DNA of 64,000 nt from Bin52 sp965213935 (GTDB lineage Bacteria > Pseudomonadota > Alphaproteobacteria > Thalassobaculales > Thalassobaculaceae), in the NCBI GenBank assembly GCA_965213935.1, contig CBDCAO010000012.1, positions 2,666,001-2,730,000 of the forward strand. The letters run 5' to 3'. Made by a program: the position numbers and the translations under genes. Of this stretch, positions 7,752 through 16,846 are shown piece by piece; position 1 is the stretch's first letter; the number at the start of each line of letters is the position of its first letter. The notes below the pieces were generated by a model. That model made no database searches. It was given only the letters and a program-made list of their open reading frames with translations, and was not told the origin of the DNA.

Positions 7752-8129
7752 ATGCGGGGGAGTGGAATTTCGCGTCTCGGACGGCTGACCCGGCGTCCGG
7801 AATTTCTCCGAGTCGCGAGGACACGACACAAGGCGGTCATGCCAGGACTGGTGCTTCAGGCATCCCCGACGCCGGCCGGCACGGACGGTCCGGCACCGAG
7901 GATCGGACTGACCGCGAGCCGCAAGGTCGGCAACGCCGTCATGCGCAATCGGGCACGCCGGCGATTGCGTGCGGCGGCGCATGACGTGTTGCTGCCACGC
8001 ATGGGAGAACCGATGGACTATGTGCTGATCGCACGGGCCGCGACGGTCTCCCGTCCCTTCGATCAGCTCGTCGGCGACCTCAGGACCTGTCTTGCCCGCG
8101 TGTCCGGGCGGCGGGAGCGCCGACGGTGA
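7752..8129 (+). CDS. rnpA: Ribonuclease P protein component
   Basis: 125 residues with the RNase P signature GLTASRKVGNAVMRNRARRRLR at about 52-73, containing the conserved RNR motif that contacts RNase P RNA. It assists the RNA subunit in removing tRNA 5' leaders. It starts MRGSGISRLGRL; the N-terminal 'RLTRRPEFLRVARTR' is the usual substrate-leader-binding region. It overlaps yidD by four bases (stop TGA inside the next start region), so the two are translationally coupled. Confidence 0.95.
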   Translation: MRGSGISRLGRLTRRPEFLRVARTRHKAVMPGLVLQASPTPAGTDGPAPRIGLTASRKVGNAVMRNRARRRLRAAAHDVLLPRMGEPMDYVLIARAATVSRPFDQLVGDLRTCLARVSGRRERRR

Positions 8130-8389
8130 CGCCGGACCGCCTCGCAGTCGCGCTCCTCAAGCTGCCAGTCATCGCCTACCGGCTCACACTCTCTGCCTGG
8201 CTCGGACACGCCTGCCGGTTTCAGCCGACCTGCTCGGCGTATGCGCTCGAAGCGCTGGAGTCCCACGGCGCGTGGGTCGGCACCCGGCTGGCGCTTGCAC
8301 GCGTGCTGCGTTGTCATCCCTGGGGCGGATCCGGCGTCGATCCGGTTCCACCGACCGGTGAGCACGAGAACGGACGGGCAGTCACATGA
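8126..8389 (+). CDS. yidD: Membrane protein insertion efficiency factor YidD
   Basis: 87 residues with the family hallmark CRFQPTCSAYALEAL at about 31-45 and the downstream RVLRCHPWGGSGVDPVP block, including the conserved cysteines. It is a small membrane-associated helper for YidC-dependent insertion. It overlaps rnpA by four bases and yidC by four bases, giving tight coupling in the operon. Confidence 0.95.
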   Translation: MTPDRLAVALLKLPVIAYRLTLSAWLGHACRFQPTCSAYALEALESHGAWVGTRLALARVLRCHPWGGSGVDPVPPTGEHENGRAVT

Positions 8390-10122
8390 GCGACCAAAAG
8401 AACATGCTGATCGCCATCGCGCTGTCACTGGCGATCCTGCTCGGGTTCCAGTTCCTCTACGAGTTCCCGAAGATGGAACAGGAACGCGCGCGCCAGGCCC
8501 AGATCGAGGCCCAGCGCCCCGCCGAGCAACTGGCGCCCGCCGACGCGCCGGCAGCGACCCCGCCGGCTGACGTCGCCGCCCCGGGAGCGCCGGCGGCCCT
8601 GGTCTCGGCGGAACAACGCTCCCAGGCGCTGAAGTCCTCGCCACGGGTCGGAGTCGACACTCCGACGCTCTCCGGCAGCATCGACCTGCGCGGCGCCCGG
8701 ATCGACGACCTGGTGCTCAGGAACTATCGCCAGACCACCGACCCTGATTCCGGACTGATCAGACTGTTCAGTCCCGTTGGCGCGCCGCGACCCTACTATG
8801 CCGAGTTCGGATGGGTCGGGGCCGGCACCGGGACCGCCCTGCCAGGCGGCGACACGCTGTGGACCGCGGACCGCAGCACCCTGACCCCGCAGAAACCGGT
8901 CACGCTTTCCTGGGACAACGGCGCCGGCCTCGTCTTCGAACGGACCTACGCGATCGACCCGGACTACCTGATCACCGTCACCCAACGGGTGCGCAACGCC
9001 GGCGCCTCCGACCAGACGCTGTTCCCCTACGGCCTGGTGGCGCGCAGCGGTACCCCGGAGACCCTCGGCTTCTACATCCTGCACGAGGGACCGCTCGGCG
9101 TGTTCGACGGCACGCTCAGCGAAATCGACTACGATGACATGCAGGACGAGCCGCGGATCGAGAAGACCACCACCGGCGGCTGGATCGGGATCACCGACAA
9201 GTACTGGCTCGCTGCCCTCGTCCCCGACCAGAACACCAGGGTGACAGCCCGGTTCGTCCACTCCATCCGCGACCAGGACGACCGCTACCAGGTGGACTAT
9301 CTCGGTGGCAGTATCACGCTGGCCGCCGGTTCCTCGATCGAGGTGACGAACCGGCTGTTCGCCGGTGCCAAGGAAGTCAAGCTGCTGGATCGCTACAGCG
9401 AGGAACACCGTATCCCGAACTTCGACCTGGCGGTCGATTTCGGATGGTTCTACTTCCTGACCAAGCCGTTCTTCTACGTGATCTCCTGGATGTACGGGTT
9501 CCTCGGCAACTTCGGACTGGCCATCCTCGGGTTCACCGTGATCGTGAAGATCATCTTCTTCCCGCTTGCCAACAAGTCCTACCGCTCGATGGCCAAGATG
9601 CGGGAACTCACGCCGAAACTGCAGGCGCTGCGGGAACAGTACGGCGACGACAAGATGCGCCTCAACCAGGAGATGATGGCGATCTACAAGCAGGAACGGG
9701 TCAATCCCGCCTCGGGATGCCTGCCGATCCTGATACAGATCCCGGTCTTTTTCGCTCTCTACAAGGTGCTGTTCGTCAACATCGAAATGCGCCATGCGCC
9801 GTTCTATGGCTGGATCAAGGACCTGTCGGTCGCCGACCCGACGTCGCTCTTCAATGCCTTCGGCCTGATCCCCTGGGAGCCACCCTACTTCCTGATGATC
9901 GGCGTCTGGCCGGTGTTCATGGGCCTGACCATGTGGCTGCAGCAGCGGCTCAACCCGCAACCCACCGACCCGGTCCAGGCCAAGATCTTCGCCTTCCTGC
10001 CGCTGTTCTTCACCTTCCTGCTGGGGACCTTTCCCGCGGGCCTGGTGATCTACTGGACCTGGAACAACCTGCTGTCGATCGCGCAGCAGAAGCTCATCAT
10101 GTGGCGCATGGGCGTGAAGTAG
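8386..10122 (+). CDS. yidC: Membrane protein insertase YidC
   Basis: 578 residues, full length for a Gram-negative YidC. A first transmembrane helix (about 6-22, MLIAIALSLAILLGFQFLY) is followed by a Pro/Ala-rich linker (about 40-85), a large periplasmic beta-sandwich domain (about 95-345), and the conserved five-helix C-terminal insertase core from about 352. That core includes VIVKIIFFPLANKSYRSM, the helical cytoplasmic loop, NPASGCLPILIQIPVFFALY, and the final LVIYWTWNNLLSIAQQ. It inserts and folds inner-membrane proteins alone or with SecYEG. It is the last gene of the rpmH operon; engB follows after 30 bases. Confidence 0.97.
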   Translation: MSDQKNMLIAIALSLAILLGFQFLYEFPKMEQERARQAQIEAQRPAEQLAPADAPAATPPADVAAPGAPAALVSAEQRSQALKSSPRVGVDTPTLSGSIDLRGARIDDLVLRNYRQTTDPDSGLIRLFSPVGAPRPYYAEFGWVGAGTGTALPGGDTLWTADRSTLTPQKPVTLSWDNGAGLVFERTYAIDPDYLITVTQRVRNAGASDQTLFPYGLVARSGTPETLGFYILHEGPLGVFDGTLSEIDYDDMQDEPRIEKTTTGGWIGITDKYWLAALVPDQNTRVTARFVHSIRDQDDRYQVDYLGGSITLAAGSSIEVTNRLFAGAKEVKLLDRYSEEHRIPNFDLAVDFGWFYFLTKPFFYVISWMYGFLGNFGLAILGFTVIVKIIFFPLANKSYRSMAKMRELTPKLQALREQYGDDKMRLNQEMMAIYKQERVNPASGCLPILIQIPVFFALYKVLFVNIEMRHAPFYGWIKDLSVADPTSLFNAFGLIPWEPPYFLMIGVWPVFMGLTMWLQQRLNPQPTDPVQAKIFAFLPLFFTFLLGTFPAGLVIYWTWNNLLSIAQQKLIMWRMGVK

Positions 10123-10152
10123 GACGCCCACCCCGAAGACAGAGGTGGCGCG

Positions 10153-10797
10153 GTGACCGAAGCGGCCCAGACCGACGGGAGGGACATCGAGGCCGGGCGG
10201 CTGCTGTTTGCGCGTGAATGCCGTTTCATGCGCGGGGTCGCGGCTCTCGACCAGCTGCCTCCTGCCGGCGTGCCCGAGGTGGCCTTCGCCGGCCGGTCGA
10301 ATGTCGGCAAGTCCAGCCTGCTCAACGCCCTGGCCGGGCGCAGGGCGCTCGCGCGCACGTCGCGGACGCCGGGCCGCACCCAGCAGCTCAACTTCTTCGA
10401 TCTCGGGGGCCGGCTGACCCTGGTCGACCTGCCCGGCTACGGCTGGGCCCGCGTCTCCCGCAGCCTGGTCGACGCCTGGACCAGGCTGCTGCGCGACTAC
10501 CTGCGTGGACGCCCGACCCTGCACCGGGTCTGCCTGCTCGTGGACTCCCGTCACGGTTTCAAGCCGTCGGACCGCGAATTCATGGACATGCTGGACACGG
10601 CCGCCGTCACCTACCAGGTCGTGTTGACCAAGATCGACAAGGTGAAGCCGCACGCGCTCGAGTCCCGTGCCGGGGACATGGGCCGCGAGATGGCGCGCCG
10701 GGGTGCCGCCCACCCGTCTCTCGCCCGGACCAGCGCGCAGGAGTCGTTCGGCATCGCCGAGTTACGGGCCGAACTCGCCGGAATCGCCGGGAGTTGA
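10153..10797 (+). CDS. engB: Ribosome biogenesis GTPase EngB (YihA/YsxC)
   Basis: 214 residues, GTG start. GTPase motifs appear in order: G1 GRSNVGKSSL at about 48, G2 region TSRTPGRTQQ, G3 VDLPGYGWA at about 94, G4 VLTKIDKVKP at about 158, and G5 RTSAQESFGI near 195. It acts in assembly of the large ribosomal subunit. Its place after yidC and before argB is the common alphaproteobacterial order. The argB promoter lies just beyond its stop. Confidence 0.95.
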   Translation: MTEAAQTDGRDIEAGRLLFARECRFMRGVAALDQLPPAGVPEVAFAGRSNVGKSSLLNALAGRRALARTSRTPGRTQQLNFFDLGGRLTLVDLPGYGWARVSRSLVDAWTRLLRDYLRGRPTLHRVCLLVDSRHGFKPSDREFMDMLDTAAVTYQVVLTKIDKVKPHALESRAGDMGREMARRGAAHPSLARTSAQESFGIAELRAELAGIAGS

Positions 10798-10805
10798 CGT
10801 CACCC

Positions 10806-10833
10806 TTGCGCAGCGGGACGCGCGGGGTATAAG
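10806..10833 (+). promoter_or_regulatory. Possible sigma-70 promoter for argB
   Basis: TTGCGC at 10806-10811, a 16-base spacer and TATAAG at 10828-10833, 28 bases before the argB ATG. The -10 is a good match, the -35 fair. It would allow argB expression independent of the rpmH operon. Confidence 0.45.
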
Positions 10834-10861
10834 CCCCGGGCGGGCAACGGGAGCGCAGACC

Positions 10862-11776
10862 ATGAGCACCTCCGAGGCGGCTGCAGGGCAGAGAGTGGCA
10901 TGGCTGTCAAAGGCCGAGATCCTGACCGAGGCCCTGCCCTTCATGCGCCGCTACAGCGGTCGCGCGGTCGTGATCAAGTTCGGGGGCCACGCGATGGGTG
11001 ATCCGTCGCTGTTCCGCAGCTTTGCCTCCGACATGGTCCTGCTGCGCCAGGTCGGGGCCAACCCGCTGGTGGTACACGGGGGCGGGCCGCAGATCGGCGA
11101 CATGCTCAAGCGACTGGCGATCCGCAGTACCTTCGTCGACGGGTTGCGGGTCACTGACGAGGCCACGGTCGAGATCGTCGAGATGGTGCTCTCCGGTTCC
11201 ATCAACAAGTCGATCGTTGCCGCGATCAACACGGCCGGCGGCCGGGGTGTCGGGATTTCGGGCAAGGATGCCGGCCTGATCTCGGCAGAACGGCTCACTC
11301 GCACCCGCGTCGACCCGGACAGCAGGGTCGAGCAGGTTCTTGACCTGGGCCTGGTCGGCGAACCCCGCAAGATCGATACCGCGCTGCTCGATACCCTGAT
11401 GCAAGCGGGTTTCATCCCGGTGATCGCCCCTGTCGGCCAGGGACCGGATGACAGGACCTACAACATCAACGCCGACACCGTGGCCGGCGCCGTTGCCGGT
11501 GCGTGCGACGCCCGGCGCATGCTGATGCTGACCGACGTCGAGGGGGTGCTCGACGAGACCGGAACACTGATCGAGGAACTGACCGTCGGCGAGGCGCAAC
11601 GGCTGATGCGGACCGGCACCATTTCAGGCGGGATGATCCCGAAGGTCGAGACCTGTATCGAGGCGGTCTCGCGCGGCGCCGGCGCCGCGGTTATCCTCGA
11701 CGGCCGGATCCCGCACGCCGTGTTGCTCGAACTGTTCACCTCCCAGGGTGCGGGCACCATCATCCGCGCGAGCTGA
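10862..11776 (+). CDS. argB: N-acetylglutamate kinase
   Basis: 304 residues starting MSTSEAAAGQRVAWL. Amino-acid-kinase fold motifs are KFGGHAMGD near 41, VVHGGGPQIGDMLKRL near 78-93, GVGISGKDAGLI near 137, NINADTVAGAVAG near 205, and GGMIPKVETCIEAV near 262. It phosphorylates N-acetylglutamate in arginine synthesis. The motif set and length match the cyclic-pathway enzymes that are feedback-inhibited by arginine, though regulation cannot be read from sequence with certainty. It is followed 32 bases later by the HAD gene. Confidence 0.96.
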   Translation: MSTSEAAAGQRVAWLSKAEILTEALPFMRRYSGRAVVIKFGGHAMGDPSLFRSFASDMVLLRQVGANPLVVHGGGPQIGDMLKRLAIRSTFVDGLRVTDEATVEIVEMVLSGSINKSIVAAINTAGGRGVGISGKDAGLISAERLTRTRVDPDSRVEQVLDLGLVGEPRKIDTALLDTLMQAGFIPVIAPVGQGPDDRTYNINADTVAGAVAGACDARRMLMLTDVEGVLDETGTLIEELTVGEAQRLMRTGTISGGMIPKVETCIEAVSRGAGAAVILDGRIPHAVLLELFTSQGAGTIIRAS

Positions 11777-11808
11777 GGCGGACCAAACGCACCGTGCCGG
11801 GGACAGAG

Positions 11809-12501
11809 ATGGACCAGAAACCCGCCGCCTGCCCGACGCTCGACGCCGGTGTCGTCACCAGCTGGGTGTTCGACCTCGACAATACGCTCTACCCGGCGGC
11901 GTCGAACCTGTTTGCCCGGGTCTCGGTGCGGATGACCCGGTTCATCTGCGCGGAATACGGCCTTGGCGAAGACGAGGCCCGCACGCTTCAGCGCCAGCTG
12001 TTCCGCACCCACGGCACCACGTTGCGCGGCCTGATGGTGGAACGCGACCTCGATCCCGAACGGTTCCTCGACTACGTGCACGACATCGACCTTTCCGACC
12101 TCGAGCCCGATCCCAGGCTGGCAGACCTGATCGCCCGCCTGCCGGGTCGCAAGGTCATCTTCACCAACGGATCGGTTCCGCACGCAGAGCGGATCATGAG
12201 CCGGCTCGGCCTCGTCTCCCTGTTCGAGGGCACCTTCGACATCGTGGCCAGCAACTACATTCCCAAGCCCGACCCGCGGCCGTATGACGTCATGATCGCG
12301 CGGTACGGGATCGAACCGGCCTCCTCGGTCATGATCGAGGACATGGCGGCGAACCTGCGGCCCGCGGCCGCGCGCGGGATGACCACCGTCTGGCTGCGGC
12401 ACGATGCCGAGTGGGCGCGCGCGGGCGCCGGCGACGACCACATCCACCATCGCATCACCGACCTGTCGGCGTGGCTCGAACATCTGCTGAACAACGGGTA
12501 A
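11809..12501 (+). CDS. HAD-superfamily pyrimidine 5'-nucleotidase-like phosphatase
   Basis: 230 residues starting MDQKPAACP; a GTG 15 bases upstream is an alternative. HAD motifs: VFDLDNTLYPA (motif I, nucleophile and acid/base Asp), VIFTNGS (motif II), YIPKPDPRPYD with the motif III Lys, and MIEDMAANL (motif IV). The cap and the sequence resemble the SDT1/YjjG-like pyrimidine 5'-nucleotidase group, which is regularly found between argB and dapD in alphaproteobacteria. It likely dephosphorylates small phosphorylated metabolites; the physiological substrate is unknown. Confidence 0.88.
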   Translation: MDQKPAACPTLDAGVVTSWVFDLDNTLYPAASNLFARVSVRMTRFICAEYGLGEDEARTLQRQLFRTHGTTLRGLMVERDLDPERFLDYVHDIDLSDLEPDPRLADLIARLPGRKVIFTNGSVPHAERIMSRLGLVSLFEGTFDIVASNYIPKPDPRPYDVMIARYGIEPASSVMIEDMAANLRPAAARGMTTVWLRHDAEWARAGAGDDHIHHRITDLSAWLEHLLNNG

Positions 12502-12651
12502 CGCGCCCGGCGCAGTCCCGAGAATTCACGTGGCCGGATCGCGCGGGTTCGTCTATACAAGCGCTGACCGGTCCGGCGACGTGACGGCACGGGTGACCGG
12601 TCGCATCGTTCAGTGAACAGATGCACGGGTCCACGCCGCGGAAATCCGGTC

Positions 12652-13512
12652 ATGAATTCAGCCGAACTCGAAGCCATCATCGAACGGGCGTGGGAGGACC
12701 GCGCCGCAATCAGCCGAGACACGACGGGGGAAACCAGGGAGGCGGTCGAGACCGCGCTCGCCGCGCTCGATTCCGGCAAGGCCCGGGTCGCCACCCCGCT
12801 TGGCGACCACCGCTGGCAGGTCAACCAGTGGCTCAAGAAGGCGGTGCTGCTGTCGTTTCAGCTGAACGACATGGACCTGGTGTCCGGAGGTCCCGCGGAT
12901 CCCGGACGTGGGGTGTCGGGCTGGTGGGACAAGGTGCCATCGAAGTTCTCCGGCTGGGATGCCGGGCGCTTCCGCGAAGCCGGGTTGCGCGCGGTTCCGA
13001 ACTGCGTCGTGCGCCACTCGGCCTACGTGGCGCCGGGAGTGGTGCTGATGCCGAGCTTCGTCAACCTCGGCGCCTACGTGGACAGCGGCACCATGGTCGA
13101 CACCTGGGCCACCATCGGCTCCTGCGCCCAGGTCGGCAGGAACTGCCACATCTCGGGCGGCGCCGGCATCGCCGGGGTTCTGGAACCAATGCAGGCCAAC
13201 CCGGTGATCATCGAGGACGACTGTTTCATCGGCGCCCGCTCGGAGGTAGCCGAGGGCGTGATCGTGGAAACCGGATCGGTCCTCAGCATGGGCGTCTACA
13301 TCGGAGCCTCGACCCGCATCGTCAATCGGGAGACCGGCAAGATCACCACCGGACGGGTACCGGCCTATTCGGTCGTGGTTCCCGGATCACTGCCGGGCAG
13401 GCCGCTGCCGGACGGGTCTGCCGGCCCGTCGCTCTACTGCGCGGTCATCGTCAAGCAGGTCGACGCCCAGACCAGGTCAAAGACCTCGATCAACGAACTC
13501 CTGCGCGACTGA
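12652..13512 (+). CDS. dapD: 2,3,4,5-tetrahydropyridine-2,6-dicarboxylate N-succinyltransferase
   Basis: 286 residues starting at MNSAELEAII; an upstream GTG adds 13 residues with no family support. After a helical N-terminal domain come left-handed beta-helix hexapeptide repeats from about residue 110 (VPNCVVRHSAYVAPGVVLMP, FVNLGAYVDSGTMVDTWATI, SCAQVGRNCHISGGAGIAG). It succinylates tetrahydrodipicolinate in the succinylase route to diaminopimelate and lysine. It is followed directly by dapE, which acts two steps later. Confidence 0.96.
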   Translation: MNSAELEAIIERAWEDRAAISRDTTGETREAVETALAALDSGKARVATPLGDHRWQVNQWLKKAVLLSFQLNDMDLVSGGPADPGRGVSGWWDKVPSKFSGWDAGRFREAGLRAVPNCVVRHSAYVAPGVVLMPSFVNLGAYVDSGTMVDTWATIGSCAQVGRNCHISGGAGIAGVLEPMQANPVIIEDDCFIGARSEVAEGVIVETGSVLSMGVYIGASTRIVNRETGKITTGRVPAYSVVVPGSLPGRPLPDGSAGPSLYCAVIVKQVDAQTRSKTSINELLRD

Positions 13513-13518
13513 ACCGCC

Positions 13519-14706
13519 ATGTCCTCGCACGCGGAGACCGTGACCCGTCCGGCGCCGGACCCGGTCGAGATCTCCCGGCGGCTGATCCGGTGTGCGAGCG
13601 TCACCCCGGCGGATGAAGGTGCGCTCGACGTGGTGCAGCGGGCACTCGAGGAAATCGGGTTTGTCTGCCACCGCCTGCTGTTCTCCGGTGAAGGAACGGC
13701 CGACGTCGACAACCTGTACGCGCGCATCGGTACCGAAAGTCCCAATTTCTGCTTCGCGGGCCACACCGACGTGGTCCCTCCCGGTGATGTCGCGCTGTGG
13801 CAGGTCGACCCGTTCGGCGGCGACATCGTCGACGACCGGCTCTACGGCCGCGGAGCCTCGGACATGAAGTCCTCGATCGCCGCGTTCATCGCCGCCGCCG
13901 ACCGGTTCCTGACGTCCGCCGGAGACGACCTGGCGGGATCGATCAGCCTGCTGATCACCGGGGACGAGGAAGGCCCCGCCGTGAACGGCACCGCGAGGGT
14001 TCTCGACTGGATGCACGGGAACGGGGAGACGATCGACGCCTGCATCGTCGGTGAGCCGACCAGCGCCGAGGTCCTGGGCGACATGGCCAAGATCGGCAGA
14101 CGCGGAAGCCTGACCGGGACCCTGGTGGTGCACGGGACCCAGGGGCACGCGGCGTATCCGCAGCGCGCCGACAATCCGCTCTCGCGAATGGTCAGGATGC
14201 TGGCACCGCTCGCAGACGAGCAGCTCGATCAGGGCAGCGTCCACTTTCCGCCAACCACGGTCGCAATCGCGTCGGTCGACACCGGAAACCCGTCAACCAA
14301 CGTGATCCCGGCGCGTGCCCGCGCGACCTTCAACATCCGCTTCAACGACCTGCACACCGACCGGAGCCTGGAGGCGTGGCTGCGGGAGATCTTCGACACA
14401 GCCGGCGGGCGCTACGAACTCGAGACCAGCTGTTCGTCGAACGCCTTCGTGACCGAACCGGGGCCGTTGTCCGACGACCTGAGTGCGGCGGTGGAGGCGG
14501 TCACCGGCCGCATCCCCGAACTCAGTACCACCGGCGGAACGTCGGATGCGCGGTTTATCCGCGCCTGGTGCCCGGTCATCGAGTTCGGTGGCGTCGGCGC
14601 GACCATGCACAAGGTCGATGAGAACGTGCCTGTCGCCGACATCCCGGCACTGAGCCGGATCTACGAACAGCTTCTCGCGCGCTACTTCGCCCGCGCGCCC
14701 GGATAG
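13519..14706 (+). CDS. dapE: Succinyl-diaminopimelate desuccinylase
   Basis: 395 residues of the M20 metallopeptidase family. The metal-binding pattern is present: FAGHTDVVPPGD (His-x-Asp), GRGASDMKSSIAAF (bridging Asp), TGDEEGPAVNGT (catalytic Glu-Glu pair), a further Glu in VGEPTSAE, and the last His region GGVGATMHKVDENV. The dimerisation domain lies at about 190-300. It removes succinate from N-succinyl-LL-diaminopimelate. It starts six bases after dapD, so the two form an operon. Confidence 0.96.
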   Translation: MSSHAETVTRPAPDPVEISRRLIRCASVTPADEGALDVVQRALEEIGFVCHRLLFSGEGTADVDNLYARIGTESPNFCFAGHTDVVPPGDVALWQVDPFGGDIVDDRLYGRGASDMKSSIAAFIAAADRFLTSAGDDLAGSISLLITGDEEGPAVNGTARVLDWMHGNGETIDACIVGEPTSAEVLGDMAKIGRRGSLTGTLVVHGTQGHAAYPQRADNPLSRMVRMLAPLADEQLDQGSVHFPPTTVAIASVDTGNPSTNVIPARARATFNIRFNDLHTDRSLEAWLREIFDTAGGRYELETSCSSNAFVTEPGPLSDDLSAAVEAVTGRIPELSTTGGTSDARFIRAWCPVIEFGGVGATMHKVDENVPVADIPALSRIYEQLLARYFARAPG

Positions 14707-14710
14707 GGCA

Positions 14711-15289
14711 ATGCTGCCGTCGGTCGCGGACATCGTCAGGGCCTGCTACGGGATGGCATACCTGATCCGCCGCCGCCCCGATGCGGAACAGATGTTCGAC
14801 GCCACGCCGGCCGGGTTCTGGCGCTCGATGTTCGCCGCCGTGATCTGCCTGCCTGCGCATGCGATCATCGTCGCACACGGCGTGGCCTACACCGGGGAAC
14901 GCGACTACGGGGTCCGTGACGGAATTTCGGACCTGATGGTCTACGTGATCATCTGGCTCGCCTACCCGGTGCTGATCGCGAACGTGGCCCCCGCCATCGG
15001 ACGTCGCGACCGGTTTCTGCCCTATATCGTCCCCTACAACTGGCTTGCGATCCCGGTCTCCTACCTGTTCGCCCTGATCAGCGGACTTGCGCTCCAGGAC
15101 ACTCTCGCTCCGGGAATCCAGGCCGGCCTGACCATCGCGGTCTACATCGCCACCACACTGCTGCTGATCGAGGTGGCCCGACGCCTGCTCGATATCGGCA
15201 CAGGGCTCGCGTTTGGAGTGGTGGTGCTCGACATGCTGTTTACCGCCGCGATCGCCCGGATCCTGGGGTCACTGTTCGGACGCGGATAG
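14711..15289 (+). CDS. Conserved integral membrane protein of unknown function
   Basis: 192 residues, four bases after dapE. Hydrophobic segments at about 37-57 (SMFAAVICLPAHAIIVAHG), 75-95 (LMVYVIIWLAYPVLIANVA), 107-128 (IVPYNWLAIPVSYLFALISG), 137-157 (LTIAVYIATTLLLIEVA) and 165-185 (LAFGVVVLDMLFTAAIAR) suggest four or five helices. No catalytic motif is visible. Proteins of this shape are commonly found between dapE and truA in alphaproteobacteria, which argues for a real gene. It converges with truA with only two bases between the stops. Confidence 0.8.
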   Translation: MLPSVADIVRACYGMAYLIRRRPDAEQMFDATPAGFWRSMFAAVICLPAHAIIVAHGVAYTGERDYGVRDGISDLMVYVIIWLAYPVLIANVAPAIGRRDRFLPYIVPYNWLAIPVSYLFALISGLALQDTLAPGIQAGLTIAVYIATTLLLIEVARRLLDIGTGLAFGVVVLDMLFTAAIARILGSLFGRG

Positions 15290-15291
15290 CG

Positions 15292-16044
15292 TCACCACCC
15301 GTCGGCGTAGAGCGCCGCCTCGAAACACAGCCCGGCGGCCGGCGCGGTCGGACCGGCGGCGGAACGGTCACGGGCGCGGAGCGCGGCCGCAAGGTCGTCG
15401 CGCTGCCACCTTCCGTCACCCACCAGCCTGAGGGAACCGACCATGGTCCGCACCTGGCGGTACAGGAAGGACCGGGCCTCGGCCGTTACCCGCACCTCGT
15501 CACCGGCACGGCAGACCTCGAGGCGGTCAAGGGTCCGGCAGGGGCTCGCTGCCTGGCACCCCGCGGCACGAAAGCTGGTGAAGTCATGTCGACCGACCAG
15601 GGCCGCCGCCGCCTCGGCCATCGCCTCCGCGTCGAGGGGAACCGGAACGTGCCAGACCCGGTTTCGATCGAGCGCCGGCGGTGCCGGGCGGTTCAGGATC
15701 CGGTAGAGGTAGCGCCGGCCCAGGGCGGAGAACCGGGCGTGGAACCCGGGATCGACGGTGCCGGCCGTGACCAGGGCGACGGGAGCCGGGCGCAGGTGGA
15801 AGTTTACCGCCCTGCACAGGGTCCGGCCGTCGAACCTGCCGGTTGCGAGGTCGACATGCGCCACCATGCCCCGGGCATGGACCCCGGCGTCGGTACGCCC
15901 GGCCCCCACCACCGCGGGATGCTCACCCGTGACCGCGGCAATCGCCGCCTCGACGGCCGCCTGCACCGAAGGGCCGTTCGCCTGGCGCTGCCAGCCGACG
16001 AAACCTGTCCCCTCGTACTCGACAGTCATCCTGAAACGCGGCAT
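15292..16044 (-). CDS. truA: tRNA pseudouridine(38-40) synthase
   Basis: 250 residues starting MPRFRMTVEYEGTGFVGWQRQ. The catalytic Asp sits in GAGRTDAGVHARGMVAHVD at about 49-67, the TruA signature. Other family blocks are ALGRRYLYRILN, GRHDFTSFRAAGCQA and FLYRQVRTMVGSL. It isomerises uridine to pseudouridine at positions 38-40 of tRNA anticodon arms. It is convergent with the membrane-protein gene; the transposed NYN cassette begins 28 bases upstream of its start. Confidence 0.97.
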   Translation of the reverse strand: MPRFRMTVEYEGTGFVGWQRQANGPSVQAAVEAAIAAVTGEHPAVVGAGRTDAGVHARGMVAHVDLATGRFDGRTLCRAVNFHLRPAPVALVTAGTVDPGFHARFSALGRRYLYRILNRPAPPALDRNRVWHVPVPLDAEAMAEAAAALVGRHDFTSFRAAGCQAASPCRTLDRLEVCRAGDEVRVTAEARSFLYRQVRTMVGSLRLVGDGRWQRDDLAAALRARDRSAAGPTAPAAGLCFEAALYADGW

Positions 16045-16078
16045 GTCCCGTCATCCAGACCCGCCTGCCGATAGTGGG

Positions 16079-16709
16079 TCAGCTCAATTTCTTGGGTCGG
16101 TAGTCCCGCAAGTCCAGGCAAGCATCGTAAAATGTCTGATCCATCCGATACCATTCCGCGCCGTTGACCCCGCGTTGGGCCGTGGCCGCGGGATCTGTGG
16201 GGAATGCAGAGACAACCTTGATCCACCTGTTGGTGTCGCGCGCGATCTCCTTGACCTCACTGACGACTTCAGCCAAGTCCTGATCCTGACTGAAGACGAC
16301 CGCAACGTCCAACTGACCGACACGCGCAAGCCGGACCACGTCCAGCCCTAAACGCAGATCGATTCCCTTTTCCTGTGGAACGTACCTGGTTTCAACGGTT
16401 CCATCAGCGAGTCTGACGTCATGCGCTCGATAGCGGATGGGCCTGCTCTCGACGATGATCCCTGCACGGCGCATCAAGAGCAGCCGGGTGGCCCAATAGC
16501 CGTGCCACATTGGACTCTGCGCGCGCGGGTGTGCCCGTGTAGAATCGAACACCGTGGTTCACCCAGCGCTTGTCTGCACAGACTGCATCGAACAGCTTCT
16601 TCGGATCATGGTTGGGGTGATGGTGTCCGAAGGCATCCTTGGCGTGTCGGTACAGATTCTGCCCATCGAAGAACGCGATCGCGCGCTCAACGGCGGGTTC
16701 ATCGGCCAT
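16079..16709 (-). pseudogene. NYN-domain (LabA/PIN-like) ribonuclease gene with a +1 frameshift
   Basis: The first frame (ATG at 16709) reads AIAFFDGQNLYRHAKDAFG, with the Asp of the NYN signature, then FYTGTPARA. The protein continues in the +1 frame as MWHGYWATRLLLMRRAGI, QEKGIDLRLGLDVVRLA and VAVVFSQDQDLAEVVSEV, which hold the second and third acidic clusters of the NYN site. One extra base near 16510-16530 explains the break. Joined, the protein has about 209 residues, normal for this family of presumed RNA-cleaving proteins. It is the only gene inside the cassette with 13-bp inverted ends. A sequencing error is possible. Confidence 0.65.
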
Positions 16710-16812
16710 GGGGTCTCACGCGAATAACCCCTCGGGGGCCTTCCGAGATGCTCTCAGCTTGAGTGCGGAGATCCCGAACAGGCAAGTCCCGAGGGGGACA
16801 AGTGGGCAAAAT

Positions 16813-16846
16813 GTCAGGGGTCACATCATGAACGTCAACCCCTGAC
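16813..16846. repeat. Hairpin inside the NYN cassette
   Basis: GTCAGGGGT at 16813-16821 pairs perfectly with ACCCCTGAC at 16838-16846, leaving a 16-base loop. It lies upstream of the NYN gene and close to the right inverted repeat, so it may be a transposase-binding or regulatory structure. Its role is not known. Confidence 0.5.

Noticed and set aside
8425..10713. A 762-codon minus-strand open frame across yidC and engB
   Set aside because: It is antisense to two well-identified housekeeping genes and has the Arg/Gly/Asp/His-rich composition of a GC-rich shadow frame.
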